Source of the DNA: Bradyrhizobium retamae
Lineage (GTDB): Bacteria; Pseudomonadota; Alphaproteobacteria; Rhizobiales; Xanthobacteraceae
NCBI RefSeq assembly: GCF_001440415.1
Contig: NZ_LLYA01000159.1
Coordinates: 1-64,000 of the forward strand
Length of the DNA stretch: 64,000 nucleotides
Direction: 5' to 3'
Positions within the stretch are counted from its first letter, which is position 1; each line of letters opens with the position of its first letter. Position numbers and translations under genes: made by a program. Shown here piece after piece: positions 9,306 to 18,319 of the stretch. The notes beneath the pieces were generated by a model that saw only the letters and a list, made by a program, of their open reading frames with translations, was not told the origin of the DNA and did not search any database.

Positions 9306-9772
9306 TCCGCTACAACCTTCGCTGCGAGAAGGGCCATGCTTTCGAAAGCTGGTTTCAAAGCTCCGCGGCTTACGAGACCCAGGAAAAGCGCAGGCTGGTG
9401 AGCTGCCCGAATTGCGGCTCGGTCAAGGTCGAGCGCGCCATCATGGCTCCGCAGATCGTCAGCAGGAAAGGCCGCGAGCAAGCCGCGCCTACGCCGGCCG
9501 CGCCTGCGGAAGCAACCGGATCGGAATCGACGCCGCTGTTGATGGCGCAGGAGCGCGAGCTGCGCGCCAAGCTGAAGGAATTGCGCGATCACATCGTCAA
9601 GAATGCCGACAATGTCGGTGAGCGCTTTCCCAACGAAGCCCGCAAGATGCATTACGGCGACATCGAGCATCGCCCGATCTACGGCGAAGCCACGCCGGAT
9701 GAGGCGCGCGCGCTGATCGACGAAGGCGTCGAGGTCTCCCCGCTGCCGGTACTGCCGGACGACCGGAATTGA
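9302..9772 (+). CDS. DUF1178 zinc-ribbon protein
   Basis: The 156-residue protein matches the DUF1178 family. Its N-terminus MIRYNLRCEKGHAFESWF and the CPNC pair form a probable zinc ribbon. The C-terminal half (RKMHYGDIEHRPIYGEATP) is the conserved part of the family. The middle is proline- and alanine-rich. It overlaps the nitrilase stop by 4 nt. The function is unknown. The fixed neighbourhood with grxC and the amidase suggests a thiol or glutathione link, which is inference only. Confidence 0.85.
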   Translation: MIRYNLRCEKGHAFESWFQSSAAYETQEKRRLVSCPNCGSVKVERAIMAPQIVSRKGREQAAPTPAAPAEATGSESTPLLMAQERELRAKLKELRDHIVKNADNVGERFPNEARKMHYGDIEHRPIYGEATPDEARALIDEGVEVSPLPVLPDDRN

Positions 9773-9788
9773 CGCGAGGCGTAATTTC

Positions 9789-9862
9789 GGGGCACGCGTC
9801 TTCGCGTGACCCCGGAATCTCGAGATTCCGGGTTCGATGCTTTCGCATCGCCCCGGAATGAC
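9789..9862. repeat. three-armed palindromic intergenic repeat
   Basis: The centre is a perfect 22-bp palindrome at 9811-9832 (half-site CCCGGAATCTC). It is flanked by GGGGCACGCG/CGCGTGACCCC and CGATGC/GCATCG hairpins. The element sits between two converging genes and could fold into a cruciform or act as a bidirectional terminator. Confidence 0.75.
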
Positions 9863-9870
9863 TCCGTGAG

Positions 9871-10770
9871 CTACACCGCCACCAGCAGCGCCACGCCGAT
9901 CACAATCAGCACGATGCCGAACAGCTCACGTGCCGACATCGGCTGCTTGAACGAGTAATACGACACGGCCTGCGCGAACAGCACTTCGACCAGCGCCAGC
10001 GTGCGCACGTTTGCCGCTGCCGTCAGTGCAAGTGCCAGAAACCAGAACTGCGAGGCGAACGCACCCATGAAACCCGCGAGCATCGAGGGCTTCCACAATC
10101 CCAAAATTGCCTTCAGCACGTCAGGCGCGCGGGCGAGCAGATAGATCGTCAGCACCAGTGTCTGCACGAACAGGCCGAACACCAGCGTGCAGGACGCTGC
10201 CGTTACGAACGTCACGCCGGGCACGGAAATAACGGCGCCGCGAAAGCCGACCGCCGACAATGCGAAGAAGCCTGCGGCGACGAGACCGACGATGGTCGGC
10301 CTGATCTCCGCAAAGCTCTTTTCGCCGCCAGGCCGCAGCGCCGTGATCACCACGCCCACCGTCGCGATGACGATCGCGATCACCTTGAGCCAAGTGAGGT
10401 GATCGCCAAGGAAGATGAAGCCGAAGATCGCGGCCTGGATCGCCTCGGTCTTGAGATACGCGGTGGTCACCACGAAGGAGCGGTCGTTCATCGCCACTAG
10501 CATCATGCCGGTGGCGACGATCTGGCTGAGCGCACCGAGCAGCAGCCACGGCCAGAACACGGGCGCCGGCCACGGCACCTTGTCGCCGGTCGCCGCCAGC
10601 ACCACGGCCAGGAACAGAATCGAAAACGGAAAGCCGAACAGGAAGCGGATATTGGTCGCGCCCCAAGTCCCGAGCGGTCCCGTCAACGACCGCTGCATCG
10701 CATTGCGCGCGACCTGTCCCAGCGCAGCGATGATGGTGAAGGGAATCCAGAGCGTGGCGACGGAGAGCAT
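9871..10770 (-). CDS. DMT-superfamily transporter (EamA family)
   Basis: About 299 residues with ten predicted membrane segments and the two-fold EamA repeat of drug/metabolite transporters. I chose ATG 10770 (MLSVATLWIPF) because upstream in-frame codons would add a non-membrane leader. The substrate cannot be inferred. It lies between the DUF1178 gene and ubiG and is flanked by palindromic repeats on both sides. It is one of three EamA genes in this window. Confidence 0.85.
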   Translation of the reverse strand: MLSVATLWIPFTIIAALGQVARNAMQRSLTGPLGTWGATNIRFLFGFPFSILFLAVVLAATGDKVPWPAPVFWPWLLLGALSQIVATGMMLVAMNDRSFVVTTAYLKTEAIQAAIFGFIFLGDHLTWLKVIAIVIATVGVVITALRPGGEKSFAEIRPTIVGLVAAGFFALSAVGFRGAVISVPGVTFVTAASCTLVFGLFVQTLVLTIYLLARAPDVLKAILGLWKPSMLAGFMGAFASQFWFLALALTAAANVRTLALVEVLFAQAVSYYSFKQPMSARELFGIVLIVIGVALLVAV

Positions 10771-10869
10771 GGGAAATACCGGCGGGATGCTGCTGCACCG
10801 TGCCGGGCGCAACGAAGGCGGTCAACCGGAGCGGCGTCATGACTGGAATGCGCGCGCCACAAACACGCT

Positions 10870-11026
10870 GTCGTCCCTGCGAAAAGCAGGGACCCCAAGC
10901 GTGAGCGCGTGCGCTCATCGCTACGCCGCGGCCTCTCAAGCTATTCCGCTGGCCGACGGCCTTCGTGCGACAACAAACCGATGTGGTTATGGGTCCCTGC
11001 GTTCGCATGCAGTTCGCAGGGACGAC
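10870..11026. repeat. long inverted repeat, GTCGTCCCTGCGAA family
   Basis: The left arm at 10870-10895 begins GTCGTCCCTGCGAA and the right arm at 10991-11026 ends TTCGCAGGGACGAC. The arms are inverted copies separated by about 95 bp. Related copies occur at 26603 and 53672. This is a dispersed chromosomal repeat, not a mobile element with a transposase. Confidence 0.8.
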
Positions 11027-11059
11027 ACTGGTTATGCGGTCAAGATTCCCGCATCAAAC

Positions 11060-11815
11060 TCACACCCCTTCCGCCACCACCATGTAGTTCACGTCCATGT
11101 CGGACGAGATGCTCCATCGATCGGCGAGCGGGTTATAGACCACGCCGGCCTGCTCGGTGATGGTGAGGCGGTTGCTGGCGAGATGGCGGGCGAGTTCGTC
11201 CGGAGTGACAAACTTGTCCCATTGATGGGTGCCGCGCGGCAGCCAGCGCAGCACATATTCGGCGCCGACGATCGCTAGCGCAAAACTCTTCCAGTTGCGG
11301 TTCAGTGTCGAGACCACCATCATCCCGCCCGGCTTGACCATCGCCGCGCAGCGGGCGAGGAACGCGCTGACATCGGTGACATGCTCGATCACTTCCATCG
11401 CCAGCACGACGTCGAACCGCTCGCGATGGTCCATCTGCTCGACGGTAGTGCAGCGATAATCGATCGACAGATGCCCCTTGTCGGCGTGCAGCTTGGCAGC
11501 CGCAATATTGGTCGCGGACGGATCGATCCCGATCACCTGCGCGCCCAGCCGCGTCAACGGCTCGCACAACAGGCCAGCGCCGCAACCGATATCGAGGATG
11601 CGCAGGCCCGAGAGACAACTCAAGCTCCTGGCGTTACGCTCAAACTTGCGGCAGGCGGCGTCGCGGATATAGGCGAGCCGCAGCGGGTTGATCTTGTGCA
11701 GCGGGGCCATCTTGCCTTTGGGGTCCCACCACTCATCCGACAATTTCGAAAATTTCGCGACCTCGGCCGGATCGACGGTAGAGCCTGTGGCGGAAGCGTT
11801 TTGCTGCATGGCCAT
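11060..11815 (-). CDS. ubiG: ubiquinone biosynthesis O-methyltransferase UbiG
   Basis: UbiG performs both O-methylation steps in ubiquinone synthesis at the inner membrane. The 251-residue product has the SAM-binding motif DIGCGAGLLCEPL, the acidic motif VIGIDPS, and the family-typical NPLRLAYIRD and WDKFVTPDEL segments. The start ATG 11815 is 3 nt from the stop of the upstream PH-domain gene, so the two are cotranscribed. It is divergent from lysC, as usual in Rhizobiales. Confidence 0.97.
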   Translation of the reverse strand: MAMQQNASATGSTVDPAEVAKFSKLSDEWWDPKGKMAPLHKINPLRLAYIRDAACRKFERNARSLSCLSGLRILDIGCGAGLLCEPLTRLGAQVIGIDPSATNIAAAKLHADKGHLSIDYRCTTVEQMDHRERFDVVLAMEVIEHVTDVSAFLARCAAMVKPGGMMVVSTLNRNWKSFALAIVGAEYVLRWLPRGTHQWDKFVTPDELARHLASNRLTITEQAGVVYNPLADRWSISSDMDVNYMVVAEGV

Positions 11816-11818
11816 GAC

Positions 11819-12298
11819 TTACGTACCGGCCGGTCGTGCCGTGATGGCATTGCGAAATGCCAGTGGCGAAGCAATGGTGTCGAGGGTCTTGCCACCCTCG
11901 CCGACCCCCGAGACCGTTACGTCGCCGTAGTTGAGGATGCGGCCGAGGATGCTCTGGTTGACGTCGACGCTCTCGACCTTGTCCACACTCATCTCGAACG
12001 TCTGCCGCTGAACAAAGCCGGTCTTGTGGACCACACGGAAATTGGTGACGTCGGTCTCGGTGGTCCATCGATGGAACCAGGCGGTGACCGTTTTGTACAA
12101 CGCAGCGATGGCTGATATCCCCGCCAGCGACAGACAGATCAGTACGGATGGGCCCGCTGGCACCATACCCGAGATCACCAGGAATACGCCCGCCACAATC
12201 CAGCCGATGATCGCCGGCAAGAAAAATATCCAATGCGCATTGGTCGAATACAGCACCCTCTCGCCGGGCTGCAGAATATCATCGATATAACGCCCCAT
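11819..12298 (-). CDS. bacterial PH-domain membrane protein
   Basis: The 159-residue protein begins MGRYIDDILQPGERVLYS, typical of the bacterial PH-like (formerly DUF304) family. Two hydrophobic segments follow at about residues 24-65 and then the PH-like beta domain (VVHKTGFVQRQTFEMSVDKVESVDV). It is likely membrane-anchored. The function is not established. The 3-nt gap to ubiG means joint transcription. Confidence 0.82.
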   Translation of the reverse strand: MGRYIDDILQPGERVLYSTNAHWIFFLPAIIGWIVAGVFLVISGMVPAGPSVLICLSLAGISAIAALYKTVTAWFHRWTTETDVTNFRVVHKTGFVQRQTFEMSVDKVESVDVNQSILGRILNYGDVTVSGVGEGGKTLDTIASPLAFRNAITARPAGT

Positions 12299-12473
12299 AC
12301 GCTCGCCCTGAATTAACCCGCCACCACAGCAATTCCCGTCATTTTGGGTCGAAAACGGAACCGGGGGTGCTTGCCCCGGACCGCGTCGCTATGTATACGC
12401 CGCTTTCGGCCCGGGCGCTCCACTTTCCGTGCGGGTCACCTAACTTATCCTCACAGGGAATGCACGCGTCGTC

Positions 12474-13727
12474 ATGGGCCGCCTCGTGATGAAATTCGGC
12501 GGCACGTCCGTCGCCAACATCGACCGAATCCGCAACGTCGCGCGCCACGTCAAGCGCGAAGTCGACGCCGGGCATGATGTCGCCGTCGTGGTGTCGGCCA
12601 TGGCCGGCAAGACCAACGAGCTGGTCGACTGGTGCGGCGACGCCTCGCCGCTGCATGATGCGCGCGAATATGACGCCGTGGTGGCATCCGGCGAACAGGT
12701 GACCTCGGGCCTGCTCGCGATCGTGCTGCAGGGCATGGGCATCCAGGCCCGCTCATGGCAGGGCTGGCAGATCCCGATCAAGACCTCGGACGCCCACGCC
12801 TCGGCACGGATTCTCGAGATCGACGGCAGCGAGATCACCGCTCGCTTTAAGGATCGCCAGGAGGTCGCCGTCATTGCCGGCTTCCAGGGCATCAACCCGC
12901 AGACCAACCGGATCACCACGCTTGGGCGCGGCGGCTCAGATACTTCGGCGGTGGCGATCGCCGCCGCCATCCGGGCCGACCGCTGCGACATCTACACCGA
13001 CGTCGATGGCGTCTACACCACCGATCCGCGGGCGGTTCCCAAGGCGCGGCGGCTCGACAAGATCGCCTTCGAGGACATGCTGGAACTGGCTTCGCAGGGC
13101 GCCAAGGTTCTGCAGGTGCGCTCGGTGGAACTCGGCATGGTGCACAACATGCCCGTGTTCGTTCGTTCCAGCTTCGACAAGCCAGAGGATATCGACCCGC
13201 ACGGCACCCCGCCGGGCACGCTGATCTGCAGCGAGGAGGAAATCATGGAAAGCCACGTCGTCACCGGCATCGCCTTCTCCAAGGACGAAGCCCAGATTTC
13301 CGTGCGCCAGATCGAGGACAAGCCAGGCGTTGCGGCGGCGATCTTCGGCCCGCTCGCGGAAGCCAACATCAATGTCGACATGATCGTCCAGAACGTCTCC
13401 GAGGACGGCAAGACCACCGATCTCACCTTCACCGTGCCGGCCTCCGATTATACCCGCGCCCGCGACACCATCACTTCGGCCAAGGCCAAGATCGGCTATG
13501 CCCGGCTCGACACCGCCACCGACGTGGCCAAGGTTTCGGTGATCGGCAGCGGCATGCGCAGCCATGCCGGCGTCGCCGCGCAGGCGTTCACCGCGCTAGC
13601 CCTGCGCAACATCAACATCCGCGCCATCACCACCTCCGAGATCAAGTTTTCGGTGCTGATCGACGCCGCCTATACCGAACTTGCGGTGCGCACGCTGCAC
13701 ACGCTCTACGGGCTCGATCAGACTTAG
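12474..13727 (+). CDS. lysC: aspartate kinase
   Basis: LysC phosphorylates aspartate, the first step toward lysine, threonine and methionine. The 417-residue product has the catalytic KFGGTSV motif near the N-terminus and GRGGSDTSAVA. The tandem ACT regulatory domains are in the C-terminal third (QISVRQIEDKPGVAAAIF; ATDVAKVSVIGSGMRSHAGV), which in this family bind lysine and threonine for feedback control. The length fits the monofunctional alpha/beta type. A second ATG at 12489 would also keep the kinase motif. I keep the first because MGRLVMKFGG is the usual N-terminus. A CCGGGG/CCCCGG hairpin lies upstream at 12361-12379. Confidence 0.97.
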   Translation: MGRLVMKFGGTSVANIDRIRNVARHVKREVDAGHDVAVVVSAMAGKTNELVDWCGDASPLHDAREYDAVVASGEQVTSGLLAIVLQGMGIQARSWQGWQIPIKTSDAHASARILEIDGSEITARFKDRQEVAVIAGFQGINPQTNRITTLGRGGSDTSAVAIAAAIRADRCDIYTDVDGVYTTDPRAVPKARRLDKIAFEDMLELASQGAKVLQVRSVELGMVHNMPVFVRSSFDKPEDIDPHGTPPGTLICSEEEIMESHVVTGIAFSKDEAQISVRQIEDKPGVAAAIFGPLAEANINVDMIVQNVSEDGKTTDLTFTVPASDYTRARDTITSAKAKIGYARLDTATDVAKVSVIGSGMRSHAGVAAQAFTALALRNINIRAITTSEIKFSVLIDAAYTELAVRTLHTLYGLDQT

Positions 13728-14046
13728 AACGATTTTCTCTCAAATTTAGCGCATGGTCTGATCCCAGACCGGCTTGGTTTGCCGGATCAAGCGTTTCGCC
13801 GGCGCAACATCGGCCCTGACCCACACGTTATTGCTTCTGGCAGGCGTTTTGCTTGGCAAAGCAAGCCTCGATTGGCTATACGGCCTGTGAGGTGCGTTGC
13901 CGCAAACTGCACCACAGGCGATCTCGATTCGGCCTGGATAGGCGGCTAGCGGCGGCGCCGAATGAATATAATTGTACGGTTTCGTGCGTTTCACGCCAGC
14001 TGCCGGCCACCCGGCGGGCTGGCCTTGCGGGGGAGGATACCAGCAC
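13728..14046. other. intergenic region between lysC and ptsP
   Basis: No gene was found. Just after lysC the string GGTCTG, ATCC, CAGACC forms a small hairpin, followed by CCGGC...GCCGG. Both are candidates for a lysC terminator or a repeat fragment. The second half (about 13940-14046) presumably holds the ptsP promoter, but I could not point to a clear -35/-10 pair. Confidence 0.4.
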
Positions 14047-16314
14047 ATGCGGAGCACGTCGGGAGGTCCCCGCGTCTTGTTGAGACGGCTCCGCGAAACC
14101 ATGGCGGAGAAGGTCTCGGCGCAGGAACGCCTGGACAAGATCGTGGTGTTGATCGCGGCCAACATGGTGGCCGAGGTCTGCTCCTGTTACGTGCTGCGCA
14201 TCGATAACACGCTCGAACTTTACGCCACCGAGGGTCTGAACCGCGACGCGGTGCACCGCACGGTGCTGAACGCGCACGAGGGTCTCGTCGGCCTCGTCGC
14301 CAGCGAGGCCAGCCCGCTCAACCTCTCGGACGCGCAGAGCCATCCGGCCTTCTCGTTCCGCCCGGAAACCGGCGAAGAAATCTACCATTCGTTCCTCGGC
14401 GTGCCGATCCTGCGCGCCGGCAACACGCTCGGCGTGCTGGTAGTGCAGAACCGCGCCAAGCGCACCTATGTCGAGGAAGAGGTCGAGGCGCTGCAGACCA
14501 CCGCCATGGTGCTGGCGGAAATGATCGCCTCGGGCGAACTGGCGGCGCTGGCGCAGCCCGGCGCGGAACCGGCGGCGCGGCATTCGCTGCACAAAACCGG
14601 CGCGATCCTCTCCGACGGCATCGCGCTGGGCCATGTCGTGCTGCACGAGCCGCGTGTCGTCATCACCAACTACATCGCCGAAGACCTGCCGAAGGAAGTC
14701 AAGAAGCTGGATGCAGCGCTGACCAAGCTGCGCGCCGATCTCGACCGCATGCTGGAGCGCGGCGACGTCGCCGATGGCGGCGAGCACCGCGAGGTGCTGG
14801 AAGCCTACCGGATGTTTGCCAACGACCACGGCTGGTCGCACAAGCTGCATGAGGCGGTCGCTACCGGCCTCACCGCGGAAGCCGCGGTCGAGCGCGTGCA
14901 GTCCGACACTCGCGCGCGCATGCTGCGCTCGACCGATCCTTATCTGCGCGACCGCCTGCACGACCTGGAAGACCTCGGCCATCGCCTGATGCGGCAACTG
15001 GTCGGCCAGGATCACGCGCCCTCGCGCGAGCAGCTTCCCGAAAACGCCATTCTGATCGCGCGCGCGATGGGACCGGCGGCGCTGCTCGACTACGATCGTA
15101 AGCGGCTGCGCGGCCTGGTGCTGGAGGAAGGCACCGCGAATTCCCACGTCTCGATCGTGGCGCGCGCGCTCGGAATCCCTGCGGTCGGCGAAATCCCGAA
15201 CGCGCCCGGCATTGCCGACCCCGGCGATCCCATCATCGTCGACGGCACCTCGGGCTCGATCTATGTCCGCCCCTCGGCCGAGATCGAATCGGCCTATGCC
15301 GAGCGGGTGCGGTTTCGCGCGCGGCGACAGGCACAGTATGCCGCGCTGCGCGACAAACCCTGTGTGACCAAGGACGGCCAGTCGGTCGAGCTGATGATCA
15401 ACGCGGGCCTCGTCGTCGACCTGCCGCATATCGACGACACCGGCAGCGCGGGCATCGGGCTGTTCCGCACCGAGTTGCAGTTCATGGTCGGCCAGAGCCT
15501 GCCGCGCGCTTCCGACCAACTCGCGCTCTATCGCACCGTGCTGGACGCCGCCGGCTCCAAGCCGGTCACGTTCCGCACCCTCGATATTGGCGGCGACAAG
15601 GCGCTGCCCTATATGGAGACCGTGATCGAGGAAAACCCGGCGCTCGGTTGGCGCGCGATCCGGCTCGGGCTCGACCGGCCGGGACTGTTGCGCGGCCAGA
15701 TTCGTGCGCTGCTGCGGGCCGGCGGCGGCCGCGCGCTGAAGATCATGTTTCCGATGATTTCGGAAGTCGCCGAATTCGACCAGGCCAAGGCCATCGTCGA
15801 ACGCGAATTGACCTACCTGCGCCAGCATGGCCACGCGTTGCCGGAACGTATTGACGTCGGCACCATGGTGGAAGTGCCGGCGCTGCTCTACCAACTCGAC
15901 GAACTCTTGAAGAAGGTCGATTTCGTTTCGGTCGGTTCGAACGACCTGTTCCAGTTCTTGTTTGCGGTCGACCGCGGCAACGCAAAAGTTTCCGAACGGT
16001 TCGACACCATGTCGGTGCCGATCCTGCGTGCGCTGCGCGATATCGTGCGGAGAGCGCAAGCTGCGAAGAAGATGGCCTCGCTATGCGGCGAGATGGCCTC
16101 AAAGCCGCTCGGCGCGCTGGCGCTGATCGCGCTCGGCTACCGCTCGCTGTCGCTGTCGGCCACCGCGCACGGCCCGGTCAAGGCCATGATCCTCGACCTC
16201 GACGCCAAAAAGGCGGAAGCTGTCCTGATGCCGCTGCTCGATGCGCCGTCCGGCAGCGTCTCGATCCGGCAGAAGCTGACGGAGTTCGCGGAAGCCGAGG
16301 GGCTGTCGTTGTAG
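14047..16314 (+). CDS. ptsP: phosphoenolpyruvate-protein phosphotransferase, nitrogen PTS enzyme I
   Basis: PtsP takes phosphate from PEP and passes it to NPr and then EIIA-Ntr, linking nitrogen state to potassium transport, PHB and stress control. The 755-residue product has an N-terminal GAF domain (about residues 15-170), the EI N-terminal domain, and the phosphohistidine site GTANSHVSIVARALGIP. The PEP-binding barrel shows GIGLFRTELQFM, RTLDIGGDKALPY and VGSNDLFQF. In many alphaproteobacteria glutamine binds the GAF domain. I chose ATG 14047 because MRSTSGGPRVLLRRLRETM is the usual start. prfA and prmC follow on the same strand. Confidence 0.96.
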   Translation: MRSTSGGPRVLLRRLRETMAEKVSAQERLDKIVVLIAANMVAEVCSCYVLRIDNTLELYATEGLNRDAVHRTVLNAHEGLVGLVASEASPLNLSDAQSHPAFSFRPETGEEIYHSFLGVPILRAGNTLGVLVVQNRAKRTYVEEEVEALQTTAMVLAEMIASGELAALAQPGAEPAARHSLHKTGAILSDGIALGHVVLHEPRVVITNYIAEDLPKEVKKLDAALTKLRADLDRMLERGDVADGGEHREVLEAYRMFANDHGWSHKLHEAVATGLTAEAAVERVQSDTRARMLRSTDPYLRDRLHDLEDLGHRLMRQLVGQDHAPSREQLPENAILIARAMGPAALLDYDRKRLRGLVLEEGTANSHVSIVARALGIPAVGEIPNAPGIADPGDPIIVDGTSGSIYVRPSAEIESAYAERVRFRARRQAQYAALRDKPCVTKDGQSVELMINAGLVVDLPHIDDTGSAGIGLFRTELQFMVGQSLPRASDQLALYRTVLDAAGSKPVTFRTLDIGGDKALPYMETVIEENPALGWRAIRLGLDRPGLLRGQIRALLRAGGGRALKIMFPMISEVAEFDQAKAIVERELTYLRQHGHALPERIDVGTMVEVPALLYQLDELLKKVDFVSVGSNDLFQFLFAVDRGNAKVSERFDTMSVPILRALRDIVRRAQAAKKMASLCGEMASKPLGALALIALGYRSLSLSATAHGPVKAMILDLDAKKAEAVLMPLLDAPSGSVSIRQKLTEFAEAEGLSL

Positions 16315-16370
16315 CGAGGCTCTGTCCCGACAACGCCACCCTTCCGTATCCGCTGCCTGAGAAATACGCC

Positions 16371-17450
16371 ATGTTGCCCGAAGCCAAACTCGATATCCTG
16401 CTCGCCCATCATGCCTCGCTCGAGGCCGCGCTGCTGGGCCAGGTCAATTCCGAAAAATACGTCCAGATCACGCGCGAGCTCGCCGAGCTCAATCCGCTGA
16501 TCGATGCGGTCAAGGCGTATCGAACGGCGCGTGCCGAGATTGCGGGCGCCGAACAGCTCTTGGCTGATGCCGGCACCGATCCCGAAATCCGCAGCATGGC
16601 CGAAGCCGAGCTCGAAACGCTGCAGGCGCGCGTCGCTGACCTCGAGCAGAAGATTCGCGTGGCGCTGCTGCCCAAGGACGCCATGGACGACCGCAACGTA
16701 ATGCTGGAAATCCGCGCCGGCACCGGCGGCGACGAGGCCTCGCTGTTCGCCGGCGACCTGTTCCGCATGTATGAGCGGTTTGCCGCCTTGCAGGGCTGGA
16801 AAGTCGAGGTGATCTCGGCCTCGGAAGGTACCGTGGGCGGCTACAAGGAAATCATCGCCGAGGTGCAGGGCCGCGGCGCGTTCGCCAAGCTGAAATTCGA
16901 ATCCGGCGTGCACCGCGTGCAGCGCGTGCCCGACACGGAAACACAGGGGCGGATTCACACCTCGGCTGCAACGGTGGCGGTTCTGCCCGAGGTCGAGGAT
17001 GTCGATGTCGACATCAAGAATGAAGATCTGCGGATCGAAACCATGCGCGCGCAAGGCGCCGGCGGCCAGCACGTCAACAAGACTGAATCCGCGATCCGTA
17101 TCACGCACATTCCGACCGGCATCGTGGTGATGATGCAGGACAGCCGCTCGCAGCACAAAAACCGCGCTTCCGCGATGAACATCCTGCGCTCGCGCATCTA
17201 CGACGCCGAGCGCCAGCGCGCCGATGCCGCGCGCTCCGCTGACCGCAAGGAGAAGGTCGGCTCCGGCGACCGAAGCGAGCGCATCCGCACCTATAATTTC
17301 CCGCAGGGCCGCGTCACCGATCACCGCATCAACTTGACGCTCTACAAATTGCCGCAGGTGATTTCGGGCGAAGCGCTGGGCGAACTGATCGACGCGTTGA
17401 CGACCGAGCACCAGGCCGCCCAGCTCGCCGCACAGGGCGCGGCGGCGTGA
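16371..17450 (+). CDS. prfA: peptide chain release factor 1
   Basis: RF1 recognises UAA and UAG stop codons and triggers peptide release at the ribosome. The 359-residue product contains the GGQ motif (AQGAGGQHVNKTESAIRI), whose glutamine is methylated by PrmC, and the family block GVHRVQRVPDTETQGRIHTS. The start is ATG 16371 giving MLPEAKLDILLAHH. A longer in-frame reading from 16083 lies inside ptsP and is not expected. The last 3 bases overlap the GTG start of prmC, the enzyme that modifies it. Confidence 0.97.
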   Translation: MLPEAKLDILLAHHASLEAALLGQVNSEKYVQITRELAELNPLIDAVKAYRTARAEIAGAEQLLADAGTDPEIRSMAEAELETLQARVADLEQKIRVALLPKDAMDDRNVMLEIRAGTGGDEASLFAGDLFRMYERFAALQGWKVEVISASEGTVGGYKEIIAEVQGRGAFAKLKFESGVHRVQRVPDTETQGRIHTSAATVAVLPEVEDVDVDIKNEDLRIETMRAQGAGGQHVNKTESAIRITHIPTGIVVMMQDSRSQHKNRASAMNILRSRIYDAERQRADAARSADRKEKVGSGDRSERIRTYNFPQGRVTDHRINLTLYKLPQVISGEALGELIDALTTEHQAAQLAAQGAAA

Positions 17451-18319
17451 GAGCGCCGACCGTCGAGGCCGCCCGACGCGCGCTCGCAGCGAGACTCAAA
17501 GCCGCCGCCATGGAATCCGCCGAGCTCGACGCACGGATTCTGACAGGCCATGCACTTGGCCTCGACCTGACCGGCTTGATATCGGCTGCACAGCGCGAGC
17601 TCACCTCGGACGAATCCGCCCGCCTCGAAGCTTTCATGCGCCGACGTCTCGCAGGCGAGCCGGTCGCCCGCATCATCGGCGAAAAGGAATTTTGGGGTCT
17701 GCCCTTGCGACTCTCAGCCGCAACGCTGGTGCCGCGGCCCGATACCGAGACGGTGGTCGAACTGGCGCTGGAACTGTTGCGCGCCGGCGGCGACCTCAAT
17801 CGTCCCTTACGCATCGCGGACCTCGGCACCGGCTCCGGCGCGATCCTGCTGGCGCTCTTGTCGGAGCTGCCAGCGGCGCATGGATTCGGGACCGACATTT
17901 CGGAAGCCGCCCTGCAGACCGCCGCCGCCAACGCGGCGCGTTCAGCGCTATCTGATCGCGCGACGTTCGTCGCCTGCGATTATGCCGGCGGATTATCCGG
18001 CACGTTCGATCTGATTGTTTCGAATCCGCCCTACATTCGCTCGGCGGACATCGCTCACTTGGCCGAGGAGGTCAGGAACCACGACCCGCTCGCCGCGCTC
18101 GATGGTGGCGCCGACGGGCTGGACGCCTATCGCGCGTTGATCCCTCAGGCGGCCGGCCTCCTCGCCCCGGGGGCGGCTTTGGTCGTGGAGGCCGGAGAGG
18201 GCCAAAGCGGCCCAATCCAGGCCCTGATGACAAGCGCAGGGTTAACGCCCGCGACAGCCCCCAAGGCCGATCTGGCGGGCATTCCAAGGGCGGTCGCGGG
18301 CCACAAAATGGCCCGATAA
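17447..18319 (+). CDS. prmC: release factor glutamine methyltransferase
   Basis: PrmC methylates the glutamine of the GGQ motif in release factors 1 and 2. The 290-residue product has the catalytic NPPY motif (IVSNPPYIRSADI) and the SAM loop DLGTGSGAILLALL. It starts with GTG that overlaps the prfA stop (GTGA), so the enzyme and its substrate are translationally coupled. The N-terminal helical domain (about 1-75) is the release-factor-binding part in the family. Confidence 0.95.
   Translation: MRAPTVEAARRALAARLKAAAMESAELDARILTGHALGLDLTGLISAAQRELTSDESARLEAFMRRRLAGEPVARIIGEKEFWGLPLRLSAATLVPRPDTETVVELALELLRAGGDLNRPLRIADLGTGSGAILLALLSELPAAHGFGTDISEAALQTAAANAARSALSDRATFVACDYAGGLSGTFDLIVSNPPYIRSADIAHLAEEVRNHDPLAALDGGADGLDAYRALIPQAAGLLAPGAALVVEAGEGQSGPIQALMTSAGLTPATAPKADLAGIPRAVAGHKMAR

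Noticed and set aside
12361..12379. CCGGGG/CCCCGG hairpin before lysC as a riboswitch or attenuator
   Set aside because: A lone small hairpin with no leader peptide or known aptamer pattern; more likely a repeat fragment.
13876..16059. Long minus-strand frame opposite ptsP (727 codons)
   Set aside because: Antisense of a well-supported gene; no domain seen, composition typical of a shadow.
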